64,000 bases of DNA from Prosapia bicincta (taxonomy: Eukaryota > Arthropoda > Insecta > Hemiptera > Cercopidae), in NCBI GenBank assembly GCA_036971475.1, contig JBAIZL010000004.1, positions 64,601,753-64,665,752 on the forward strand, written 5' to 3'. Position 1 is the first letter of the stretch. Every line of letters begins with the position of its first letter. The notes under the pieces are model-generated. The model had not been told where the DNA came from. It was given only the letters and a program-made list of their open reading frames with translations, and did no database searches. Both the position numbers and the translations under genes were made by a program. Shown here piece after piece: positions 23,953 to 33,911 of this stretch.

Positions 23953-24283
23953 CCAAGGTGATGACGCAATTTATCTGTTGCACAACGCGATAGACTTTTC
24001 TGAATCGGAGAACTGAGAGGGGGGAGAGCTGGAGCTCGCTCTACAGAGAATTGGGGGGCCGAGGGGCTCCCCGCACAACCCGCCAAGGAAGGAAAACATA
24101 TGAGAAAACGGGCGGGGTGGCCAATCGGAAAGCGGATAAGTAAATGAATCGGTAGGAGAAATAAGGGGGGCGATCGTGAACGACCAATAGAAACGCCGAT
24201 AAGACGGATAGGTACCCCTGAAATGCTCTTCGAGCTAAATTTTGGAGATTGGTCCCGTTAAGCCCAGCAACTCCCTTACTACT
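23953..24283. repeat. Right terminal inverted repeat of the Polinton-type element
   Basis: Reverse complement of 12233-12653, ending ...CAACTCCCTTACTACT. The outer 240 bp differ from the left arm at only a handful of positions. The inner part replaces the tandem units of the left arm with a short purine-rich insert. Confidence 0.92.
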
Positions 24284-24289
24284 GATGTT
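24284..24289. repeat. Right target-site duplication GATGTT
   Basis: Matches 12227-12232. Confidence 0.9.
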
Positions 24290-25467
24290 CATGAATGTAA
24301 CATTGATTATATTTTGTTTATGCATTTCCCTGTGCCAAATGTATGATGACGTAGGTGACGTCTGGATATATGTCGCCAAGTTTTCTGTTTCTAAAAAGCT
24401 CTAACAAACCTTGTCCTTCAATACCATATAAATTCTCGGTAGTTTGTTTACGCCTACGTAACATATTTAAATATGTTTCTTTTCACGTTTCGTAGTTTTT
24501 CAACAGTGAAATGTTTCTTAAAGAATTGTTTCTTAAAAAACTCCTTTAATAATTTATCCAATATTACTCTTTAATTTTATGAATAATCGTAACTTTTCTT
24601 TATAAAATTGTAAATTGCTAACATCAGCCATACTAAAACAATTAGTCGTAATACCTACCTTTATAACAAAACAAATAACAAATGCTATAATATAAAAATA
24701 ATATATTTTGACAAAAAACACATTTTTAAAGAATCATATTTCACTAGGACATTTATATTGGAAGTCAAGGAATTAATTTGCTGTAATATTGTAAGCGTTG
24801 CTATAGAGAGACGCAATACAGGAGTGTCAATAATCCAGTGATAATGGAAAATTTGAAATAAAAGCGCGATCAGTGTCAATCATTGATAGTATGGTTCCTA
24901 GAAATTGATAACAACTATCTAATCCTAATCGATATTACACCAGTTAACAGCAAAGATAGGGATCAGTTTCATTGAAACAGATATAATATACTGAAAGTAC
25001 AACGCAAAATGATTTGTTGTATATCATTGTTTTAATATGTAAATTCGGTTACGCAGAACAATTAAACCTTATGTGTTTTCCAAATATCTGCTTGATTGTT
25101 TGATACGTGTAGTTTCTAAAGTTATCGATAGATGAAAAAATATTAGTTTTCAGTTTTCTACATTGCAAAAATAAATCGTACGTATACAGAGGCCATTTCT
25201 GCACATAAATACCTTGTTGTTTTGTTCATGTTCTTTTTATGTGTTACAAGTAAAGACTTTTACAAAATAAAGTATAAAGAGTCTAAAATAGTGATGAAAA
25301 ATAAAAACTCTAACAGTTTCAACAAAGAGTATTAAGTTGAACAAAAATTTATCCTAGTTTACAGGTATACAAACAAAATCATTTTGTAGATATGCCATTT
25401 TTTCATATGATTTATTATTACTTTTGTATCCAAATAAACGCACAAATAATTTCCTGAAAAACTAAAT
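24290..25467. other. AT-rich spacer between the two Polinton-type elements
   Basis: Nothing recognisable on either strand; ordinary AT-rich host-like DNA. Confidence 0.6.
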
Positions 25468-25473
25468 TACGTT
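25468..25473. repeat. Left target-site duplication TACGTT
   Basis: TACGTT precedes the terminus AGTAGATATGACTG and recurs at 33906-33911. Confidence 0.88.
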
Positions 25474-25984
25474 AGTAGATATGACTGTAGACTGGCACAA
25501 CTACCCCTAACTCGGCCTCTACGTAACCTAGGACTATATGGGTAGTTTTAGATGATGCTCAAGGCCACCTGATCCCAGCCTTAGGAGTGGTTTCGACCAC
25601 GTTTAGGGGGGTAGGGGGTAGTTTTTCGAAAAAAATTATTTCTAACCTACTGACCTAGGCCAGCCAAAATGGATCCAACATAACCTAACCTAAGTGTCGG
25701 GGGTAACCTCAGCTACGTTTAGGACCATCTCCGGGGGTAGCTCCGGTGGTGGATTTGGGGTGGGGGGTAGTTTTCGAAAAAATTTTGGAAAAACGTTTCT
25801 TGGCCGAAGGGGTGAGTTTAGAGTCTATTACGGTTTGCTGAGGGGTAGTTTCACCTAGGGGTAGTTTTCACAAAAAATATGAAATCGCCGAAAATCGATC
25901 GGTTGAATCAAATGACCGTATATGGTATGGTTAAAGTCTATTATGGACCGTTGTCTGGGAGGCTTCACCTGAGGGCCGACTGTC
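25474..25984. repeat. Left terminal inverted repeat of element 2
   Basis: Reverse complement of 33273-33905 with scattered differences. Contains GGGGTAGTTTTCGAAAAAA-type words and AACCTAACCTAA. Confidence 0.9.
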
Positions 25985-26047
25985 CCTTGTTAAACAAACA
26001 TGTGTGTAAGCCTGCATAGATATTATGTTAAGAAGACACGGGCCTAC

Positions 26048-26937
26048 AAAGTATAACACATTATATCCAGTGCATAGTTTAGCTAATGGATATCACAAAC
26101 TATCCTGCAAGAGGCCCACAAATTACCACATAATACCTGATACATAGCCTGGTTAATCATTATCACATACTATCCGATGCAAATCACGACTAGGGCTAAC
26201 ACAATATATCCAAACCATAGCTTGACTATAGGTTAACATATAGTATCCGATGAGAAGTATGAACACATAACAGCCGTTGCATAGCTCGGCTAAAGTTCGT
26301 CATATAGCACCCGAAGTATAGCCCGACTATGGGCTAACACATAGCATCTGACGAGCGGCGTGATATAAGGTAACACATAGTATCTGATGCACAACTTAGG
26401 ATCGAATATGACGTCATCCAGGGCGAAGAACAAGACGGCGGCTATGCTGATACCGTGATGGCCAGTGCGGGCTAGATCAAATACCAACGTTTCAACTAAA
26501 CAACTGTCTTACGCGTCGTTAACCCGACCAACATACACGAGGTTCAAACGAACAACATTTACACCAACTTCAAATAGGCTACGACTGGTGAAGGCTAGAT
26601 CAACTAATCAACGTTGAAAAACTTACGCTAATCAACCAACATCTACACCGAGGTCAAATGGGCAATTGTGGGTGAAGGCACAGGCAAAAGCCCCTGGTCT
26701 TTGACAGTATAGTCTTAGACGCTTACCAAAATATCTATATAGAAACCGTCAAGGCCTTTACACATATTGTCTAGGTATGTTGTATCATTTACAGCATCAA
26801 AACTTAGGTAAAGCTACCTTGGAGGTAGGCCGTAGGTAAAGCTACCCAGGAGTCAGGTACCTTTCAGGTAGGCCCTAGGTAAAGCTATCTTCGAGGTATG
26901 CCCCAGGTAAAGCCTGCAGTCAGGCTATAGGTAAAGA
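26048..26937. repeat. Left arm of a nested 890-bp inverted repeat
   Basis: Reverse complement of 29362-30250, with very few differences, starting at AAAGTATAACACATTATATC. The arm itself is made of shorter degenerate repeats (ACATAGTATCTGATG-like words). Confidence 0.93.
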
Positions 26938-27005
26938 CACCGTCGAGTCAGGTCTTAGGTAAAGCTACCTTGGAGTCAGGTCTTAGGTCAAGCCACCCTG
27001 GAGAA
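26805..27005. repeat. TAGGTAAAGCTACC minisatellite
   Basis: About seven degenerate units of 23-43 bp, each starting TAGGTAAAGCTACC or a close variant. Part of it is copied in inverted form at about 29350-29495. Confidence 0.85.
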
Positions 27006-27479
27006 GGGCCCGTGTTATGCCCTAATCAGATTTTAACGACAGTTTTTGTTAGAAATACCGCGCTAGATTTAGACCTAGGACATGAGTTATATTTAGCCTA
27101 AATTATGCCGGATGATTGGAATCTTTACAGAAGAAATGTCTAAGCTAGTGTTAAACTTGTCTAGAGGCCGAGTTTACTAGATATCTAGTAATGTGTCTCA
27201 TGCGGGTTGTGTCCTGTCAAGCAGATTGTAACGGTAATGTGTATAAAGCAACTGTAACTAGATTTAACACTGAATGTTTAATTTTGTTTATTGTTCAAAT
27301 ATACGTCTCTATTATCAATACACTTATTACCTTATCCCATGTTGATCTACCTATATAGTTTGTTTTATTAAAGGAGTTTCAATAAGTACAAACACATGTA
27401 AACAAAATCATTTTATTGATCACATAGTAGTATTATTTACATTAGGCTTAGCTACGATAGATATACTCTTATCATAGCG

Positions 27480-27977
27480 GATGTCTGTACTCTGCATATG
27501 CCACACTCTTAAAGGTTCAATGCACACCCCAGAGAGGCAAACACATGTCCGCACGGTAGAAGGGCAACCTGTATTTCATCGATGCAGCAAATCTTGCACA
27601 GCGCACGACCATCCTGATTGTTTACACCGTCATCGTCAGAGTAGTCTTCATCGTCTGTTGTACAGATGTCTACCCCCATCTGGGCCTGTTTAGCACATAT
27701 ACCCACTATGTATTTACATTTAGGAAACCACTTTGCGTGTTCCTGTAACGGATCATCATTCGCTGACAAGGCCTCTGGCGCATGTAAAGCACAATGTTTG
27801 ATTTTCTTGGCCGGTGTAAAAGAATCCCGCTTCGCTAAGGCGCACGGGGTTGACAGTATCATTTGACACTCCTTTCCAAGTACGAAACGAGCGTAATCTA
27901 CGACGATACGGTGATAGTTTGGGAAAGGCTTTCTTCTCGATTGTGAGAGTATCTGTCCAGTAGTAGACACCTACCAT
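27480..27977 (-). pseudogene. Inhibitor-of-apoptosis (BIR-RING) gene, broken
   Basis: ATG at 27977 starts a BIR domain: YRRRLRSFRTWK, then RLSEAGFFYTGQENQTLCFT with the first zinc pair. The frame then stops just after CARGLVSE; the domain resumes in another phase with NDDPLQEHAKWFPKCKYIVG, holding the zinc-ligand His and Cys. After an acidic linker a C-terminal RING begins (LCKICCIDEIQVALLPCGHV), but a stop at 27509-27511 cuts it before the final Cys pair, and one expected Cys ligand reads as Ser. IAPs bind and ubiquitinate caspases, and such short BIR-RING forms are typical of insect DNA viruses. One frameshift and one stop make this copy non-functional. It sits between the arms of the nested inverted repeat. 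Confidence 0.85.
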
Positions 27978-28279
27978 GGTGTTGTCTGAAGACTTGGATC
28001 TGTGCTGTCCGTACTTATATTGTTCTCTTGATTAGGGGTTGATTACGTCAAGGTTGATAGGGGTTACCACGTTCAACTAGTTCAGATTTGTACACATCCG
28101 CCCTTTGACTGATTTCTCCTGCAGATGGACTAGTGTTAAAGTAAGTATAGGTGACATACCTATACAGATGACCGTCCGTCATTTTGTTAGACGCCATTTG
28201 CTGCGGTTATGTTGATATGTCCAGAGTGTGCTATCGCGGTCGGGTGCTGGCGATTAACAATATTAGGGTTTTAAACAAG

Positions 28280-29300
28280 CATTTATTTGTCGTGCTCCTG
28301 CAATGAAACGTAATAACACTATTGACTTAGCACAATCTGTAGGATAATGTAAGGTAACGTGCATATTGGCCTAATACAGAATGTGTGTAGATTTACAGGT
28401 ATATCGGCTTAACACAGGAGGTTAAGGGCCTATGTAGGTTAACACCCATATATACTTAATACGGGTTTACATTCATCCAGGCTTAATACATGGTGTAGAC
28501 CTAATTAGGGTGTGTCTTGCATATGTCTTAATGCAGGATGTATGTAGGTTTACATGAGAATTGGATTAACGCGGTATGTGTTGCTATGTAACTTTACGTA
28601 CATATTGGCCCATCACAGGAGGAATCTAGGGTATCGTGCATATTGGCCTAATACAGGATGTATATCGGCTTAACACAGTATGTAGACCTATGTGGGTTAA
28701 CACCATATATACTTAATACAGGTTTAAATGCATATTGGATTAACAGAGCATGTGTTGCTATGTAGCTTTACGTACTTATTGGCTTATTACAGGAGGAATG
28801 TAGGGTATCATGCATATTGGGTTAATACAGGGTGTAGGCCTATGTAGGTTTACATGCATACCGGCCTAATACAGGATGTATATCGGTTAACACCTATTAC
28901 GTAATGTGCATCTTGGCTACAGGGTGTAGGCCTATGTAGGTTTACATGCATACAGGGTTACACATTTTGCTAGCCTTTGTAGCACAACGTGCATATCGGC
29001 TGAGGATGTAGGCCTATTTAGGCGTACATTCATATTGGCTTAATACAGGCGGGATGCAGGTTAACATGCATATTTTCTTAACACAGTATGTAGGCTTATG
29101 TAGGGTAAAGTGCATATTGTCTTATTTCGGGAGGAATGTAGCTTTACATTCATCCTGGCTTAACTCAGTATGCGGGGCTATGTAAGGTAAGGTGCATACC
29201 GGCTTAACACAGTATGTAGGGTAACATCCATATTGTCTCATTTCAGGAGGAATGTAGGTTTACACGCTTATTGGTTTAACACATGATGTATACTATTGAG
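28280..29300. repeat. Degenerate minisatellite field (GTAGGCCTATGTAGGTTAACA type)
   Basis: Units of about 35-60 bp recur with the recurring words TGCATATTGGCTTAACACAG, GGATGTAGGCCTATGTAGG and GGTTTACATGCAT in changing order. No coding signal. Confidence 0.85.
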
Positions 29301-29361
29301 ATTGGGCAAGCATTGATAGATGTTTTACCACTCCAAGCATGACTCATACCTATGGTCAGGC

Positions 29362-30250
29362 GTTTACCTAAGACCTGACTCCAGGCTTTACCTGGGGCAT
29401 ACCTCGAAGGTAGCTTTACCTAGGGCCTACCTGAAAGGTACCTGACTCCTGGGTAGCTTTACCTACGGCCTACCTCCAAGGTAGCTTTACCTAAGTTTTG
29501 ATGCTGTAAATGATACAACATACCTAGACAATATGTGTAAAGGCCTTGACGGTTTCTATATAGATATTTTGGTAAGCGTCTAAGACTATACTGTCTAAGA
29601 CCAGGGGCTTTTGCCTGTGCCTTCACCCACAATTGCCCATTTGACCTCGGTGTAGATGATGGTTGATTAGCGTAAGTTTTTCAACGTTGATTAGTTGATC
29701 TAGCCTTCACCAGTCGTAGCCTATTAGAAGTTGGTGTAAATGTTGTTCGTTTGAACCTCGTGTATGTTGGTCGGTTAAACGACGCGTAAGACAGTTGTTT
29801 AGGTGAAACGTTGGTATTTGATCTAGCCCGCACTGGCCATCACGGTATCAGCATAGCCGCCGTCTTGTTCTTCGCCCTGGATGACGTCATATTCGATCCT
29901 AAGTTGTGCATCAGATACTATGTGTTACCTTATATCACGCCGCTCGTCAGATGCTATGTGTTAGCCCATAGTCGGGCTATACTTCGGGTGCTATATGACG
30001 AACTTTAGCCGAGCTATGCAATGGCTGTTATGTGTTCATACTTCTCATCGGATACTATATGTTAACCTATAGTCAAGCTATGGTTTGGATATATTGTGTT
30101 AGCCCTAGTCGTGATTTGCATCGGATAGTATGTGATAATAATTAACCAGGCTATGTATCAGGTATTATGTGGTAATTTGTGGGTCTCTTGCAGGATAGTT
30201 TGTGATATCCATTAGCTAAACTATGCACTGGATATAATGTGTTATACTTT
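29362..30250. repeat. Right arm of the nested inverted repeat
   Basis: Reverse complement of 26048-26937. Both arms hold the same 65-codon frame without ATG, which follows from the duplication. Confidence 0.93.
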
Positions 30251-30253
30251 TTT

Positions 30254-32530
30254 TAATTATATTGTAGTATTTGCTGACCGTCATGGGCGTGATAGGTTAT
30301 GCATTGTTAGCTATACGATATAGTACTTCCCGTATTATACAGCCGCCTGCCTGAGGTTCTACCTGATAGACGCGGTGAAAATAGCTCAGATCACATAAGC
30401 TTAGGCCTGTGGTTTACCGACAAGTAGGCCTTATGGATACAATGTGTTAATCATTAGCGAGGCCTCTGGATACTATATATTAACCCTTCGTCAGGCTATG
30501 CATCGGATACTATGTGTTATTGATCAGGTATTATGTGGTAATTTGTAGGATAGTGTGTGATAGCCCTTTAGCTAAACTATGCATTTGATATAATTTGTAG
30601 GCCCTTGTCGGCTTAGCATAATATGTATGCAGGTTTACACACATGTTTGTTTAACGCAGTATGTAGGCCTAACATAGTATATACGCCTATCTATGATACA
30701 CACTATAAAGGGCAATCACGTATACTGGCTTAACATAGTATATAAGCTTATGTAGGATAGCATCCATGCTGGTTAGCATAGTATTTATGTGGGTTTACAC
30801 GCATATCTGTTTAGCACAGTATGTAGGCTTAGCATATTATTTATGTAGGTTTACAAGCATATTTGTTTAACACACTATATAAGCTATCATTCATCCTGGC
30901 TTAACATAGGCCTATGTGGGTAACGGGGATATTTGCCTAATACAGGATGTATATAGGTTAACCTGCATATTGATTTAACAGCGTATAAATGGCTATTTAG
31001 AGTATATTGCATGCTGGTTTAACAGTTAGGCCTATGTAGGATAGCATCCATGTTGGTTAGCATAGTATTTATGTGGGTTTACACTCATATCTGTTTAGCA
31101 CAGTATGTAGGCTTAGCATATTATTTATGTAGGTTTACAAGCATATTTGTTAAACACACTATATAAACTATCATTCATCCTGGCTTAACATATTATATAG
31201 GCCTATGTGGGTAACGGGGATATTTGCCTAATACTGGTTGTATATAGCTTAACCTGCATATTGGTTTAACAGCGAATATATCTCTATTTAGAGTATATTG
31301 CATGCCGGTTTAACATAGTATATATGCCTGAATGTGGGCTTAGCATTGTATGTATATAGGTTGCGTAACTTTTTAATTATATTGTAATATTTGTTGACCG
31401 TCATGGGCGTGATAGGTTATGCATTGTTAGCTATACGATATAGTACTTCCCGTATTATACAGCCGCCAGCCTGAGGTTCTACCTGATAGACGGGGTGGAA
31501 ATGTGTGTCAGGCTCTGATCACATAAGCTTAGACCTTGGTTTACCGACATAGTAGGCACATTTAGGGATTCATGTAAGTCGGCTTAGCATAGTATGTATG
31601 CAGGTTTACACGTATGTTTGTTTACCACATTATGTGTGCTATCACGTATGTTGGCCTAACGGGGTATATACGCCTATGCATGATAGCTTGCATGCTGGCT
31701 TAGCATCGTTTTAGGATCATTTTATAACATATATTTATTCACGTTTTGTGATAGGCCTCATTATTAGTGTTTCTCCATATATACCTTTATATCTAAATAC
31801 ATTTACAGCTATAGGATATATCCATTGAGGCTATTTGATTATTTACACTGATTTCTGATTAAATATGTAGGCCTTGGTATGACGATATTACATAGTAAAT
31901 TGATACATTAATCAAAACATAAACACGCGCCTAGATTCACAACGACACAGCCGTGCTGGTTTTTATGCCTGCTATAGTGGTCGCCGGCTGCCGTTGCGGT
32001 TTTTAGATAATGCGTTATCTCTGCAAGTCTGTACATGTCTAGCTTTACACGGTTAAACGTATTCCCTCAATCGATAAGGCTTTATTGCATTGTTTATTAT
32101 TTTTTTCACTTTTAGAGGTGGGACATACTAGATACCTCTGTAGCGGCACCTTGTTCGGGTATGTTTTTAGATAATTTATATCTGTATATACCGTGGGACG
32201 CTGGCTCGTCTGGGATCGCTTTTGGGTAAGTAGCCCATCTAATACTGTGTTGTTTACTAGTTTGGCATTCATACACCTGTACCCCATCGTCACCCATATC
32301 ATTTAGGGGTAGACCATTCATTTTAGGGTGGGCCCACTGCATAGAGTCGCTCGAACGCGGATACGTCATCAATCTTTACGTGGGCTTGATAGGTTATGCA
32401 TTGGTAGATGTACCCTATAGTACTTCCCATATTATACGGTTGCCTGGATCAACCCGATAGAAGAGGTGAAATAGCTCAGGTCATTAGGGCTTTGGCCTGT
32501 GTTTACAGACATAGTAGGCCCATGTATGTT
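30254..32530. repeat. Direct-repeat modules and second minisatellite field
   Basis: A module of about 170 bp (TTGACCGTCATGGGCGTGATAGG type start) lies at 30254-30420, at 31366-31540 and partially at 32378-32530. Between the first two, a unit of about 280 bp is tandemly doubled (from about 30756 and about 31037). The rest is the same GTAGG/ACATGCATAT-type degenerate repeat as on the other side of the arm. Confidence 0.8.
32112..32369 (-). CDS. Uncharacterised 85-residue ORF in element 2
   Basis: ATG at 32369 (MTYPRSSDSMQWAHPK) opens an 85-codon frame in one of the few non-repetitive islands of the element. The translation is of normal composition, soluble, and rich in Ser, Lys and Pro (ATYPKAIPDEPASHG, YRYKLSKNIPEQG). 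No signal peptide, membrane segment or known motif is seen. An overlapping frame in another phase (32045-32302) is less protein-like. It may be a real small gene or the remnant of a longer one. Confidence 0.35.
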   Translation of the reverse strand: MTYPRSSDSMQWAHPKMNGLPLNDMGDDGVQVYECQTSKQHSIRWATYPKAIPDEPASHGIYRYKLSKNIPEQGAATEVSSMSHL

Positions 32531-32719
32531 GGCCTAGCATAGTATGTATGTAGGCCTGCGTATTTGTTTAACACATTGTGTGGGCTATCATATATATGCT
32601 TAACATGTCACGTCTTACAGCGACCGTTTGCGTAGACCTACCGGGCCCTTGCGTTGTGATTGGTCGATTCAACTTGTTGTCTAATTGGACTCGGTGTATA
32701 ATTGTTGGTCGGTTAAAAT

Positions 32720-33120
32720 TATTGTTTAGTTGGAACGTTGGTCGTTTGATCTAACCGATCATTTTTTAACAATTTCATTTGATAACAACCCCACATGATG
32801 CCTGATTCCAGGGTTACCTAGGTTGGCTTTTACCCGAGACCATGCTCCGTGTTAGCTTTACCCGATCCTAGGCGGTGTTACCTCAAGCGCGGTTTCGGGA
32901 GTGATATTTACCTAGGTCACCGATCATTTTTGGTATACTTTAGCCACAGCGGTTGATGACACCGTTCAAACCTTGGGTAATCACACCACTGTATGCGTTG
33001 TGTTGCATAGTTGGAGCGTCGGTCGTTTGATCTAACCGATAATTTTTTGACAATTTCATTTGATAACCACAACCCCCACCTAGTGCCTGATTCCAGGGTT
33101 ACCTAGGTTGGCTTTACCTT
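32720..33120. repeat. Direct repeat of roughly 100-bp blocks
   Basis: GGTCGTTTGATCTAACCGAT followed by an AATTTCATTTGATAAC block and CCTGATTCCAGGGTTACCTA occurs at about 32738 and again at about 33021. Confidence 0.8.
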
Positions 33121-33272
33121 GCTCCATGTTAGCTTTACCTAAGGCCTGGCTGCTGGGTGGCTAGGCTCGGATTGGATTTAACCGTGTGCGTGCTCCATAT
33201 TAGGCTCTACCTTGGCGGCTTTAACTAATGCCCGGTTCCGGGTGGATTTTACCTAGCCCCCCGATTATTTTT

Positions 33273-33905
33273 GACAGTCGGCCCTCAGGTGAACCCTCCC
33301 AGACAACGGTCCATAATAGACTTTAACCATACCATATACGGTCATTTGATCCAACCGATCGATTTTCGGCGATTTCATATTTTTTGTAAAAACTACCCTT
33401 AGGTGAACCCTCCCCCGTAGCTGTCCAAAAAGGACTCTACACGTATCCCGTACTGTCTGTTGATCCAACCGATCGATTTTCGGCAATTTCATATTTTTTG
33501 TGAAAACTACCCCTAGGTGAAACTACCCCTACCGACGCAATAATACACTCTAAACTCACCCTATCGGTCAAGAAACGTTTTTCCAAAATTTTTTCGAAAA
33601 CTACCCCCCACCCCCCAATCCACCCCCGTGGCATCCGCCGGGGAAGGTCCTGAACGTAGCTAAGGTCACCCCCGACACTTAGGTTAGGTTAGGTTAGATC
33701 CATTTTGGCGAGCTTAGGTCAGTGGGTTGGAATTTATTTTTTTCGAAAAACTACCCCCCACCCCTCTAATCGTGGTCGAAACCACCCCTAAGGCTGGGAT
33801 CAGGTGCGCGATGACCTTCAGCATCATCCAAAACTACCCCTATAGTCCTAGGTTACGTAGCGGCCGAGTTAGGGGTAGTTGTGCCAGACTGCAGTCATAT
33901 CTACT
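33273..33905. repeat. Right terminal inverted repeat of element 2
   Basis: Reverse complement of 25474-25984 with an extra internal tandem unit of about 130 bp (AAATCGATCGGTTGGATCAA in rc form appears twice), making it 633 bp against 511. Confidence 0.9.
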
Positions 33906-33911
33906 TACGTT
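33906..33911. repeat. Right target-site duplication TACGTT
   Basis: Matches 25468-25473. Confidence 0.88.

Larger units (their letters stand above)
12233..24283. mobile_element. Polinton/Maverick-type DNA transposon, decayed, 12.05 kb
   Basis: The element is bounded by inverted repeats that begin AGTAGTAAGGGAGTTG, by AG...CT termini and by a 6-bp duplication (GATGTT). These are the published hallmarks of Polintons. It encodes a family B polymerase of the protein-primed Polinton/adintovirus/bidnavirus type. Gene order: two small plus-strand ORFs, then on the minus strand polymerase, unknown gene, dUTPase, tandem array, (nested piggyBac), metalloproteinase. I see no retrovirus-like integrase, FtsK/HerA-type ATPase, adenain-like protease or capsid gene, so this is either a shortened copy or a lineage with altered content. 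The polymerase, the unknown gene and the metalloproteinase are each interrupted. Confidence 0.88.
25474..33905. mobile_element. Second Polinton-type element, non-autonomous, 8.43 kb, with IAP relic
   Basis: Ends AGTAGATATGACTG...CAGTCATATCTACT, long inverted repeats and a 6-bp duplication (TACGTT) give the same signature as the element at 12233-24283, including the shared AGTAG terminus. No polymerase, integrase or capsid gene is visible. The interior carries a broken BIR-RING gene, one small uncharacterised ORF and about 6 kb of nested inverted, direct and tandem repeats. I classify it by its ends only; a different superfamily with 6-bp duplications remains possible. Confidence 0.75.

Noticed and set aside
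27481..27866. Plus-strand frames of 66-70 codons over the IAP region.
   Set aside because: Antisense to the BIR-RING gene.
26290..30008. Identical 65-codon frames at 26290-26487 (minus) and 29811-30008 (plus).
   Set aside because: They lie in the two arms of one inverted duplication, lack an ATG, and the arm sequence is repeat-derived; identity reflects the duplication, not selection.
25474..33905. Inverted-repeat architecture reminiscent of a herpesvirus-like genome (unique segment between inverted arms, BIR gene).
   Set aside because: No herpesvirus gene is present, the ends show transposon-type TIRs with a 6-bp target duplication, and 8.4 kb is far too short.
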